Source: Microbotryum silenes-acaulis (lineage: Eukaryota; Basidiomycota; Microbotryomycetes; Microbotryales; Microbotryaceae). From it: DNA of 64,000 bases. The notes below the pieces were generated by a model, which did no database searches, was not told where the DNA came from, and saw only the letters and a program-made list of their open reading frames with translations. Below are positions 39,949-53,443 of this stretch, in pieces (within the stretch, counting starts at the first letter, position 1; each line of letters starts with the position of its first letter). Position numbers and translations under genes: made by a program. The stretch covers positions 1,364,001 to 1,428,000 of the forward strand of contig QPFY01000006.1 in the NCBI GenBank assembly GCA_003665825.1, read 5' to 3'.

Positions 39949-40060
39949 CTCCGATGTGATCTCAAAGTCCGCACCGATGTGATCCCAAAGTCCGCTCCGA
40001 TGTGATCCCAAAGTCGCCTCCGATGTGGGACCAGAGTTGCCATTTTCGGAACCAAAGTGC
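39949..40060 (+). repeat. Right subterminal repeat array of the MULE
   Basis: Three close copies of CCGATGTGATCCCAAAGTC spaced by 19-21 bp, then the diverged units CCGATGTGGGACCAGAGT and GGAACCAAAGTGCCC. Confidence 0.75.
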
Positions 40061-40189
40061 CCTGCTATTCGCGCGATTAACCTAATTCCGTTTTTATAAA
40101 GAGGTAGTAGCCAGTGGAAGTCCGTTAAATTAACGGGATGATGAAATACAAATAGCAGAATTGGATTGAGCAGAGGTAAAATAACAACA

Positions 40190-41968
40190 TTACGAAATAC
40201 AGCAAAGAAATGGTTGTTCGTTCATCGCCAAAACAGCTGTCCGTTCATTGTTGCCCATTAAAAAAACGATGTTGCAGAGTCGGTCCAACTTGGCTTCAAA
40301 TACTTGGGCAATGGTATCCGGACGGTTGCGTGCTTCGTCGTTCGGCCCCAGTGCAGCCTTGATTCCCGGCCGTTCGGGGTTACACGTCACCGTGATGAAC
40401 ATCGAAGTTTTTCCAATTCTGACAACGCACGCCACCGCGTCTTGATAACGCTGCGTGATCTCGCGCGGCCTGTTCTTGAACGTCGAGCCCAAAAGAACTG
40501 AACGTCCAATTCGATTCGGATCATTACAGCGTCGGTGATATCTTGGCCCGTGGTGAGGCGCAAGCTTTCTTGGTGATCTAAATGTAATTCAGCCGATCGG
40601 TGTTGGCTTGAAGGTCTCCGTCGATCACGGACTCGGGGAAGAGACGTTGGGTGCAATGCGGGAAACGCGAAACTTCGGTTGATCCACTCGATCCCTTCTC
40701 CCTGAATTTCGTGCTGGATGTTCAAACATTCTATGTCAGTCTGTGCTTTCGTCTCAACAGAATGGAACGCGTAAGAAAGAGCCGAAAACGCTTACGTTCA
40801 CCTTCACCATTCTCATTATCCCCTTCCTCCTCGTCTTCATCCTCTTCGTCGCGGTGTTTTGGCGCAGGCTGGCCCAGCTTGGTTGAAACCGCAAAGAGGA
40901 ATGTTGGGGAGGAAGGTATCTTCTCCTGCGGGGAACAGGAGTGGATAACGGAGAAGCATCGGGGACGGATGGAGCGAGCTAACGACTTGGTACTTGGGCC
41001 GAACGTCTGGACATTGATCACCGTAAACCTGAGGAATCAGGTCTTGCGGTCCACGAGCTCCTGTCTTAGTGTCGGAATCGCAGATAAGCATAGCATCGCC
41101 ATTTCGGTGCTCGACGTAGGAAGGTTGTGGGTGCGTCGGTCTCGACCAGCTGGTAGGCAGAGGCGCAGGACCCACTCTTTGGCCTAACCTGCGCGAGCTT
41201 TGGCCGATGCAAATTCCCTCACAAAGCGATTGCCGGTACGCAACGTAGAATCGAGCTTGGTCAACGTAGATCGTTGTATGCGACTGTCTGCGCCGTCGGG
41301 TCCAAGTCGAGCGTCGGTGGCCTCGGCCGGGTCGATGAGCCATGTCTGAGCAAAGGCTGGGCGTTCATTCACGGCAGGGATCAGGGCGCCGCGTCGATGG
41401 TAAAGGCGACCAAACACGCGAAACACGGGGGGTCCTAGCGTGCCCACTTGAGTTTGGTCCCAGTGGGCAGCGAGCGAAGTAAATGACAACGCGTTGTTGC
41501 ACGACCGGGCGTTCTCGCGGAACGCTTTAGATTCTGTGTGCGTGGGAAGATTGTCGTGGGAAAATTGTCGCACAGTTCAGCATGTGGGTCTGCTGCAGAC
41601 GAATGTTGTTGGACGAAGCAACTGACCGCTATCCGAGCCTTCAAGTAGCTGTCGATACTCGGGATTGGGCTGGGGAGGGGGAGGCGCACCTTGCCGGCCT
41701 TGCCCGCGAGCAGCACGTGCCAAAGTGTCCGGTCGACTTCGTCCTTTCGCACTTCCAGTGAGCCTTGCAGTGGGTGCACACGGCCGTCTGGGGGCCGCGG
41801 TAGTCGCGGACGGAAACGTGGGGCTTGAGTGGTTTGAGCGCGATTCGAGCCCTGCGCACGCGCCTTTGCGCACGAGGAGGTGGTGGTGGGGCGTGGGGCC
41901 GTGGGGGTTGCGCGCGAGGCGAGTCGAGGCGAGCACTTCGCCGAAAAGCAGGTATTTGCACACTTCAA
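40190..41968 (-). pseudogene. Helitron helicase N-terminal region, broken
   Basis: Minus-strand pieces in different frames resemble the N-terminal domain of Helitron Rep/helicase proteins. In order: NNALSFTSLAAHWD and VFRVFGRLYHRRGALIP (41184-41573); SYVEHRNGDAMLICDSD and LLRYPLLFPAGED (40837-41150); MGSTFKNRPREITQRYQDAV with FITVTCNPERPGI (40340-40492). The HUH rolling-circle motif and the helicase, which would come next, are absent; the homology stops near 40190. Frameshifts separate the pieces, so this is a dead 5' fragment. Confidence 0.7.
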
Positions 41969-41994
41969 CTCAGGAAACAGTCGCGTTCAGCGTC

Positions 41995-42340
41995 GGGTCG
42001 GCCGTCGCGCTGAGTCGCTGACCACGTTGTCCATTCTGCACAGCTGCACGGCGGGCTCGTATATGCAATACCAAGATCGGTTGGGCTGTTGTCATGACGC
42101 GCAGGGGGCTGATTCTGTTGATCGGAGCGGGAGTCGGGACGAAGAGGAGGGTCGAGCAGCGGGGCGCCCAGCAACGGGGGCGCTCGAGCAGCCATGGTAC
42201 GGCGCTTCCCTCGCGCCCAAGACTCGTCGAGGTTGCGATGGCCCTCCCTGGCGACCTTGGGACCGGGGCATAGTGGCGAGGGTTTGTTTTTGAATGAGTG
42301 TCACTAAAATTGGATGAGAGTAGGAGGGAAAAAGGAAAGG
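41995..42340 (+). repeat. Non-coding segment duplicated at 32628-32883
   Basis: Aligns with 32628-32883 in the same direction, with several indels. It lies directly upstream (on the minus strand) of the Helitron coding remnant, so it may be the 5' end region of that Helitron. No coding capacity is seen. Confidence 0.6.
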
Positions 42341-42904
42341 TTCGAGGGAGTGGGCAGGATTATTTACGGGTTATGATGGGCCAAAAATGTCCAAGTTTGC
42401 GGGCCGCCAGGGTAGGCCAGGGTCTGCCAGGGTTGGGCTTTCGGGGGTCCTGTTTCTAACCTTTTCGAGAGTTCCTCTCCCATCTTCACTCAACTCCGCG
42501 CGTCGACTCGCACGCACACCTTGCTTGCTTCGCGTCGCTTCACACCCATCGGATTACGCCAGCTATCCATATTGCTGTATATTCCTGCTTCACTCTGTCG
42601 CTCAAGCTCGCCGTGACCCGGTGACCAAGTGACGCCGTCGCACCTGTGAGGTGGTCGGGGTGAGTTAATTCGAGGCGACCTGCACAGCTCTCCCCGAGAA
42701 TAGCACTGAACTGATTCCTTTTGCTATGGTGGGCTGAATCGCGAATCAAGGCTTTGCATGACCCAGGAAGCCTCCATCCTTCGCTCAGGGGTTCGGTATG
42801 TGCACGCCTCAAATGAAGGCCGAAGGGGCACCGGCCCACACTCCACCCAACCATGGTGCGCTTGCGGACATCTTAGCCTCAGACGTTCGCACCGGCAGCG
42901 ATTG
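42341..42904. other. Upstream region of the coiled-coil gene
   Basis: No element or confident exon was recognised. The first exon and the start codon of the next gene probably lie here: an in-frame stop at about 42902-42904 precedes the long exon, so an intron must join it to an upstream ATG. Confidence 0.4.
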
Positions 42905-45900
42905 ACACACCCTTCTTCCTTGCCATGTCGACACAGGAGGCCCCACTGCGAACACGAGTGTCAATAGCGATGAGTGGCAACTCAGCGTGACGGAGGAGAC
43001 GTCGCTCATTTTCGAGGAGAACGACTCGAGCCTATGCGACGTCGAGGAGCAGTCAGCCCGACTCATCGAGATCAGCGAATCTTTGCCGAAACAATCGCCA
43101 ACTCCAATCTGTTTGGCGTCTTCACAACAGAGGAGCACCTCCGGTCCAGGACGCTCTCCAAGACCGCCGCAGGTGCAATTCTCCCCACTTTCCCTGGCCC
43201 CATCACCTCTGCTGGGCCTGCCGCCGCCCCCGCTTCCGGCTCTCCTCGATCCCACGAGCGCCAACAGTGACGCTACGGAGTCTCCGACTTCGTATCGGAC
43301 ACAGCAAGCATCTGCCCCGTCGGTCAGGACGATTCTGAAGGTGCCTGGAACGCCGGGCACTGGTCGATCAGTGCGCTTCACAAGTAGTGCGAGGCGCATT
43401 GAAGATCACTCTCCTAGTGCTCGACCAGATCGTTCAACTTCGCTCACCAGCGACGGCGGAAGTGGGGAACAAGAAAGGGTTCTGCGCGTTGAAAAGGAAG
43501 AGGATCGGGCGGAAGAAATTTCTTCTTCCGAAGAGGAAGTTTCCAGTCACTTGGTCGCCAGCTTCCTGTCTCGGCTACAAGCGGTTATCCCCTCGCCAGA
43601 TTCGTCCCTCGCATCGACAGTTTCTCGCTTGGCTGGTCCCGGCGATCAAAGCGTCGTCGAAGCTACTAGTCACCGCCCCGCGGTTGCCGTAACGAGTCCG
43701 ACCTCAAGCGATTATGCCATCGATTTGTCCAAGCACCTGCCGGTCGTCGGACTTGGCATTGCTCGCAGCGTGCGCGAGACACGTGACCTCTTCGACGAGA
43801 GCAACCCTTTCGCTGGAGCATCAATATCCGTGTTGGCAGCATCCACCAATCAAGATCTTGGATTTACCAGCAGGCCAACAGTTGCTCAGCTTGAAAGCGA
43901 GGGTGCTCGATTTGCACCCGGGTTGGCCGCGCTCTCCCAAGTCGACGAAGCGGCCGGCGTCAATCGTCTTTCAAGGCCATCAGCCAGCGACCCTCCTCGG
44001 TTGCCTCCGCGTATCAAGTCTTTGCAACCAAGTAACCCCGGTGCCTCGCCGCCGATGCCAGCTGATAAAGCACCGGACATGCTGGCGATGGGTCGAGATC
44101 AGGAAGCCTCGAAACCTCTCGGTTGTGCCGCTGCTCACATAACCGTCTCGGATAGCTGCTCCAACGAGAAAAATGTGACTCCATCCTCGGCAACTTCTCG
44201 TGCGAGTTGTATCGGCTCATCGCTCTACCGAATTTTTATGCAAAAGCGATCAGAGGGTAGTCGCATTGCGGCAGACGAATGGGGTCGTCTCGTCCACGGA
44301 GGTCAAGCGGGTGACAAGGAACCTGCTCGCCTGATGGAGGGCGCACAGGCCAACACTTCTCTCGGTCGCCCTCCAAATCTCTCGCCAAACCTGCGCCCCC
44401 GCGATCAATACGCCTTGGAAGAGCTGAAACACTCCGGAGAGTTTGGTACGCCGAGCTGCACCAGTATCGAAGGATGTTCGTCAGACCTCGCAAATGACGC
44501 TGGAGACCACCAGCTGGACGACTCCTACTTCGCTGCTATGCCACTTACCTATCTCTCACCCATTCCCGAATTGGTAGGCTCTGCCGCCCACACCACTGGA
44601 ATTCGCCCGATTGTGGTATATATCTGACCGCATCTCTTGTTGGTACCCTGCAGTCCGAGCCCAACACCACAGTCGAGTCTGTGCGATTGCCTTTGTGTGA
44701 TGAGGCAGCGTCCCGTATCGAAAGGGCAGCGTCATTCAGAGGAAAACCAGGATCTTTGTACATCACAAGTACGACTTCGTCTTTGGCGTCATTCACTCCC
44801 GAAGAGCACCCATCGTTCGCTCTGTCCCTTCCACCAACATCGATGAATGATACATCCTCCATCGACTTTCAAGAGAGCTTTGATGCATTCGCCTCCCTCG
44901 TCGCGACCTATGATGTGTGGCGAGGACACACGACGGCTCAAAAATCGGACATTGCTTCGCTTCTTGCGATCATACGCACCGAATGCCAACGTAAGGACGC
45001 GGTACTGGCCAAGCTCGCTGGGCGTAACGAGACGCTAGAGAGGCAGCTGCAACATATCACCGGGACCTTGGACGAGACCAACCACGAAGGAGTGCTCAAG
45101 AGGTTGCTCAGGAAAAACGAAGCGCTCGTGAGGCTTGTCTCGAAACTCACCGAAGAGTTGGAAGCTCGGATCCAGCAACAACTGAGCAACAAGAACAAAC
45201 GCGAGATGGACTTGAGGGACTTGCGAGCCGAGCTCCTCAAGGCGCAAGACGCGGCTCGCGATCGCGAAATACGTTTGCGTGTCGCCCAAGCCACCCAAGC
45301 TGATCTGAACGAGACGCACTCTCGTATGCAGCAGCAGGTATTGCAACTGGTCCGCGAGAACGAGGCTTTGCGGCAAGAACGGGATGATGCACGCGCCAAC
45401 TGGAGGCAGGATGTAAACACGATCGGCGGTCAAAGCGACGAGACTGTTCCTGGGAACGAAGGACAGCACTCTCGCGCCTCGAACGAACAGGCTCAGAAGA
45501 CATCTGCGGCAAACGCGGCCCACTCGGCAAGCACAAATATGGGCGCGCACAAGAACGCGGAGGAAATGGCAAGCGTCCGAGGCTCGCCGCACCCAGGGAT
45601 GCGGTCGACCGACGAGTTGTGCACGGCGTCGAACACAGAGCGAGGGAATATGGCGATCACATACGAGCATGCGAACGACAGAATGGAGTGGATGGAACGC
45701 GAGCTCAGGAAAGCCGAGAATACATGTCAAGATCTTCAAGCGCGTCTACTCGAGGCCACCGTTCGACTCGAGAAGCAGGACGTTCGCTCCGAACGGTTTG
45801 AAGCAGAGCTGAAGGTCAAGGATGACCAGATTGCACTTCATATCAAGGCGTGGAAGGAACACCAAGCCGAGATCACACGCCTCATGGACTCGATCTCGTT

Positions 45901-46717
45901 GATTGAGCAAGAGGCCGTCAACAAGGTCCATCTCGCTGAGTCGGAACTCAGTCGGGTCCAAAACGAGCTTGGGGCTGTGATCGAATCCAAGGAGCAACAA
46001 TTGGAGACAGTAAAGAATGACGTCTCGAGTCACGCTGCCCGTGTTGTGAAGCTTGATAACGAATGCAAGACAAACGCGATCATGGTTGGAATGCTGCGCA
46101 ATCGACTCGCAGTTCGTGAGGGTGAGTCGAGTTTGCTTCCGCTTCCCGTCCGGTGATACCCTGCTGAACGAGGAAAGCCTCTGTCCTCAGGCAAATACAC
46201 CGCGCTCAAGAACCTGAAGGCTGAGTTGGAATCCGATATCCTCGGCCTGAACATCGCACTCGAGGTGAGCAGTTGATAAAGACGGCTAACGATCAGCACA
46301 CGCTCGGCGATGCCCTGCTGACCGTGCTTCGAACGACCGCAGGCGAAGCAGCAGGAGGCTTCGGCGTGGAAGCGTCAAGTTCAGTCGTCTCGACTCTCGC
46401 AGATGTCTATTACGACCTCGAAGACCGCGCAGAATCAACATCAGGCTTCCGATCTTCCTCGAGTTGCGGCGTTTGTGGGGCAACCCCCTTTGGCGCTGAC
46501 CGACGGCGGGCTCTGCGAAGCTACCCCCTCACAGAAAGGGCGCATACGTAAGCCTAGTCTCGGCTTTGGTAGCTCGAGTCGGCGCGATGCCACCTCGTTG
46601 CCCACACTTTCAAGCACACCCAAGTCGTCTATCCATCTTGCTCGCAATGCAGGCTCTAAGGAGAATGTGGCGCCTGCCTTCGTCCGCAAGCGTGCCGCAT
46701 CACTCATCCTGGCTTAG
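42905..46717 (+). CDS. Long coiled-coil protein, four visible exons
   Basis: An unidentified gene of at least about 1,180 codons. Exons I can place: up to 44615, 44654-46121, 46191-46264 and 46343-46717 (stop TAG). All joins keep phase, with GT-AG introns of 38, 69 and 78 nt. The first half is Ser/Pro-rich and looks disordered; it has the motif LKVPGTPGTGRSVRFTS (about 43339-43389), which resembles phosphorylation-site motifs of spindle-pole and cell-cycle proteins. The second half is a long coiled coil (about 44930-46290, e.g. LLRKNEALVRLVSKLTEEL). The C-terminus is Ser-rich and basic. A role at the spindle pole or cytoskeleton is possible but not shown. The true start is not determined. Confidence 0.65.
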
Positions 46718-46831
46718 ATCGAGCTCTCTCTCTGGATGACATGAAAGACAGGACTCATGACCTTTCCTGACTATTGTTGACAATATATGCAATGCATGTG
46801 AATACGTGGCTCGATACGCATGGTTATATAA

Positions 46832-48479
46832 TCATGTCGCCACCAGAAAGCGTGTGCATATCAAGTTGATTCGCTTGACATCGCTATGTGAGTCAACCCT
46901 CACAATCTCGACGTGATGGTACGGGTGAAAAACCCATACGTCACAGCCCGCTTGAATGCGTGATAGATCAGCGGTACCTGTCGGAACGAACCCGTTGGAT
47001 GTTGCCGTGGTAGCAGTTTGTTGTCCAACCAAGTCCGACGGTAGTGGCACAATCTCACCCACACAGGTGGAATTAGAGGGACTGTCGAGTACAGAGAGCA
47101 AGACAAAACCATCCTGAATGTCGCATGTTGCATCATGGTATCGATCTGATTGCGCGTGGATGGGCGTGGATGAAAGACGGCAGTGGAGCAAGACGGATCT
47201 CTTTCCGCCGATACGCGCTGATGTCGTGGGCGGGCGTGCTAGAGAACTCGGTATTTGCCGTGGATCGTTGTCGGGCAGCACAGACAATACCCCCAGGCAC
47301 AATGAGGGCCGAACAACATCTTTGATGCTCTGTGCCAATCCCACTCCAGTACGATTGTGTGCAATTGAATGCTGCCACAGAACGTTTGCCGTGCGGGTAG
47401 ATGAGAATAGCAACGTGGCGCGCGCGGCAAATCCCATCCTGTTGTCCAAGCGAGGCTGGCGCACATCTCTTAGCGGTGAAATATTGAGCCACACCCCACA
47501 CCGCTTACTTACAAGGCTCGACTCTTGGCCTTGCGGGGACTCCATTGTTCAAGTGTCCCGTCGTGGCCTTCACCATCCCAATTCACCGTGGGCGAGGGGG
47601 GTCTCGGAATCCTCCCAGAAATGGGAATATGGGACCCGTGCATCATCGACTTTGCGTAGGGACGCAAGTCAGCTCGGTCTGTCAGAGCGTTTGACTGAAA
47701 TAGGCCAGCTCGAGAAGATATCGGGCTCGCATGGCCGCGGGTAGCAGCAGGTGCATTCGATTCTGGTTGTGTAGCGCGTGAGAACGAAGAATCGAAACGC
47801 CCGGCGGCACCCATCACTCGTCGGGGGGTTAAAGCGGGGCGGGGTGACAACTCAAGCTTGGGCACGACAGCTCGGGAAAGTGGTCTGAGCTGCCTGGCCT
47901 TGGCCGGGATGGACTGCGGCACCGATCGAGCCCCTGCTGCGACGGCGACACCGTCTGGAATGAGACGATCGGCCGGTTAGAATGACAGGCACTGGAGGCG
48001 ATGACTGAGACAACATGATCTAACCTTCTGAGCGATCTGATTCGCGCCAGATGGATCGTGCAGGTTTGGTAGATCCTAGTGCTCCGCTACGGCTGGTATA
48101 GAGAGGGACTACGACATGAGTCGGCGACGCTAGCGGAGGAGCCGTCTCGACCACGGGTGCGCGTAGAGCCTGTAGAGCTATCGAGCGATGGATACGATGG
48201 TCGCAAACACTGCGGTTTCAGTCGAGATGTTTCGAGGGAGGATCTAGTAGCCAAGTGCACCCTACATTGCAGCGGTCGGACACGACTCGTAGCGGGCCTT
48301 TGTCCATCAGTGGCGCTAGCACTGTCGGCGGGCGCCCCTCGCAGTTGCATCAACGGGAGGAGCGAACGAGCGAACGAGTCGTGACGCAGATATGTCTCTT
48401 CATCAGCAGGAGTAGTAGCGACCCGCTCGACCTGCTCTGTGGTCGCATTCGGTCTGGAGCTGGCGCGCTTGTCCGGCAT
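46832..48479 (-). CDS. Unidentified gene, at least three exons
   Basis: Three minus-strand coding stretches fit one gene: 48479 to about 48088 (starting MPDKRASSRPNATTEQVERV), about 47957 to 47514 (GVAVAAGARSVPQSIPAK, then PPSPTVNWDGEGHDGTLEQW) and an end in the frame closing at 46832 (FVPTGTADLSRIQAGCDVWV, IVRVDSHSDVKRINLIC). A consensus donor GTAAGT follows SPRKAKSRAL at about 47512. The exact join of the first two exons is unresolved because the phases I tried do not match. The N-terminus is Ser/Arg-rich. I do not recognise the family. Confidence 0.4.
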
Positions 48480-49047
48480 GATGATGATGCCGTGGCTGAC
48501 TCGGGTTTATCCCTGGGCCTGAGCGGGGTGGAGAGACGCCGACAGAGAACGCCGAGTGTTCATAGTACAGCAACGAGTGATCCCAAGTTCGTCGCCAATG
48601 GCGAGTAAGTGGAGGAACGGCTGAGAAGGCGCCGGCTGGTCCCGGCGGTAGAGGGGGAGTCGTAAAGGTGCGAGCTGGCCGTTTCCCGCCTCAGAGCGAA
48701 CGTCTTTGGACTAGAAAAGACTAAGAACTACTAAGAAGGACTGGGACGGAGTGGCACAGTGTCCGAGACTGTCGATTACGATAGCATCACGGCTCGCTTT
48801 TTTCGGCGAACGAGGAATGTAGCTCATTCTTCAATATATTGTGAGCGGGTTTCTAGAAGGCAGCCTGAAACTAACAAAAGAAGAAAGCATGAATTGATAG
48901 CTGACGTTCGTTGCGGATCAGTCAAGTTGGTCCGGGCCGGCGAGGGCTTCATGTGGTCACCACAGATATCACGGACAGAGGCGCACATGCCCACATTCAT
49001 ATCACATACACGGCGGCGCACAATATGGGCCGCTCCCAGTAACCCGT
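48480..49047. other. Intergenic between unidentified gene and HOG1
   Basis: No coding exon or element recognised. It should contain the 5' flank of the unidentified gene and the 3' flank of HOG1. Confidence 0.4.
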
Positions 49048-51221
<2,174 letters not shown>

Positions 51222-53332
51222 GATATATCGCGAATCGTCCAGGAAACGCGGGAGTGGTAGAGCCTAGGCTTGCGTGCTCTCGAGGATTGTTTGAGATCGA
51301 GATTGAGGTGGCTTCGAAACGCGAGGACGAAGGCAAGTGCAATGGTCGGATGCGCCAAGGGAATCAAAGAGGTTACGAGGCAGAATATCGACGTCCTATT
51401 AATCTGTAGCGAGATGAAGGCGGCGCCGACAAGGTAAGCCACGGCGAAGGCGGAGACCTACGTTTGGACGAGGCGCATCGACGGCCTTGCGGGCAGCGCA
51501 GGGCCTGCGTTGCAGGTTGCAACTCACGAGGACCAGTAAGCGGAGCGGATCGAGCACGCGATTGGTGATGATCACTGAACAGCAACTGGACACCTGGAGT
51601 AGGAGGTATGAAGCAGTGCACAGGAGGGACAGGCGAGATGAAAGCTAGGTGTCGCTGACGATGAGGTGGTGGCACGGGTGGCACGGTGTCTGGCAAAGGA
51701 CGGGCGAATATAAATCTGGAAGCGACTCGGGTAATCCTACAGATCCGTAGGGAGGCTAGCGGGGGCTGCACGAGGCTGCACGGGCCCCGGGGGCAACCGG
51801 AAAAGTCTACGACAAAAAGAAAGCTACCTATGGACAAAAAGAAAAAGAGATACGCGCGTCAGTAGTTGCTTTGGCCAGGTCGGGACGAAAAGATCTAAAA
51901 TCCCCCCAGGCGCGCGGCGCGTGAGGCAACGGATTGGTCAGCACCCCGGCCGAGGTGAGATCTTTTGAGTGATCGAGCTCATGAACCCCAGATGATCGAC
52001 CACCCAGTGATACAAGCAGGCTGAGCGATGACCTGATAAGCAGCAAAGTATGCAATAGTCAGCATGACGATGCATCTTGGTGGTGATGGATGAGCGGGCG
52101 AAGTCACACTCTGACTCCGAGTCAGAATCGACTCCGAGTCGGGAAGCCCCGAGTCCCACCTTGGGCGGCCGAAGTGACGACTCGGAGGGCAAGAGGAATA
52201 CATCGCACAACTCGCGACTCACCATTCTTCGACGTCTTGTGAGCTTCACCAGCGGTACATCTTACAATGTTCACATCTCCGCCTGACGTTCCAGAACCCA
52301 CCATCCCCCCTTCCAAATTTAAACACAAGTCCGAGAGCGCGAAGTGGGTCAGTCTCCGAGGAAGTTGGAAGGCTTATCCAGGTCGATCATTCACTTCTTC
52401 CCATACACGTTTACACGTTCAGAGCCCATTCAAAAGTCGGGCCAAGGCGCACTTGCGTGAGCCTGGGCATCGCTTGCTCGCGTTCTCATCGATTTAGTGC
52501 AAACTATCGAACGTGTGGAAGTGTCAGTCACCAGCTCACCGAGCCTGCTGTGCGATCGATCGACCGGTGCGGGCAGCAATGTCGCGCGGCAATCTGAGAT
52601 TCTCAAGCAGTAGGTTGCACGAGCCGGACGAAAGTAAAGTCATTGGGGATGAAGTTTGATACCCTTCACGAGGCTGTGGAAGATGGGCTCGTCCCTGTTC
52701 ATTGGACTGAGTCGTGGTCATCATCAGGTCAGCTCTTTGGAATCTTACCTTACTCTGTTCTCGTCCCTGTTCATTGGACTGAGTCGTGGTTTTTTTTTTT
52801 TTGTAGAAACTGTTCATCATATTGCCCCCAATTCCTGTTCCCCCTGATTGGCCTACGGAAAAACTAGATGGAAGTCGACGATGATAACACAAACCGCCCG
52901 TAAGATGCGAGAAACGGGCCGGTGTCCACCAATCCGATACTTGGGATTCAAGTGCCCCAGCCAAGCGGTTGCTCCCCCTCAGGAGACGAATGAGAGAGAG
53001 AGAAGGAGAGAAAGAGTAATAAAACGATTTACTAACGACAAGAGGCCCACCCCGCACCCACTTCCCAACTCGGTCGAGACAAAGACAGGAGAGCGACTGC
53101 GCAACTACCCTGACCCACGAAGCCCCAAGTCTATGCTCGGTCACAGCAAGACGCGGTGGAGGTCCCTCAAAACCTCCACCTCAGCAGTCCCTGGCCCCTC
53201 AAAGCCGACTTTCTGCCTGTGTCTGCTGATCCCTCCTTTGACTCAGAACCCCGAAGCCAAAGAGCGCGAGCCACCGTCGAGTCAATCCCAAATTGCGAGC
53301 CGGTCCATGAGCAACGAAAGCAGACCTGTAAT
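51222..53332. other. Gene-poor region upstream of HOG1
   Basis: About 2.1 kb without a gene I can support. The open frames here have no recognisable protein features. It contains a 30-bp direct repeat (CTCGTCCCTGTTCATTGGAC and onward, at about 52689 and 52766) and the HOG1 promoter side. Confidence 0.4.
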
Positions 53333-53390
53333 AGATGAAAGATGAAAGCAAGATATTTAGTATACAGTTTTGGAAGAGGAAGTGTGATGT

Positions 53391-53414
53391 GGTGTGTGTG
53401 TGTGTGTGTGTGTG
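53391..53414 (+). repeat. (GT)n microsatellite
   Basis: A run of about 12 GT dinucleotides (CA on the coding strand of Line2) within the Line2 3' untranslated region. Confidence 0.9.
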
Positions 53415-53443
53415 GGATGGTGGGGGGAAATCGAACCCAGCCT

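Larger units (their letters stand above)
34125..40085 (+). mobile_element. Decayed Mutator-like (MULE) DNA transposon
   Basis: About 6 kb bounded by inverted arrays of one short motif. TTTGGG(A/C)(T/C)CACAT units lie at the left (about 34140-34240) and the reverse complement (ATGTGATCCCAAAGT) lies at the right (about 39950-40035). Weakly matching outer sequence (TAATCGCTCG and TAATCGCGCG) suggests imperfect terminal inverted repeats. Inside is a broken multi-exon gene with MULE transposase motifs and a SWIM zinc finger. A solo CopC LTR sits in it. The exact ends and the target duplication could not be fixed. Confidence 0.55.

Noticed and set aside
39949..40060. Telomere-like tandem repeat
   Set aside because: The 19-21 bp unit is not telomere-like, has only a few copies, and its inverted counterpart lies at 34138-34240, which fits subterminal repeats of a transposon better.
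40837..41187. Plus-strand frame with Ser/Leu repeats
   Set aside because: It is antisense to the Helitron motifs, which are specific.
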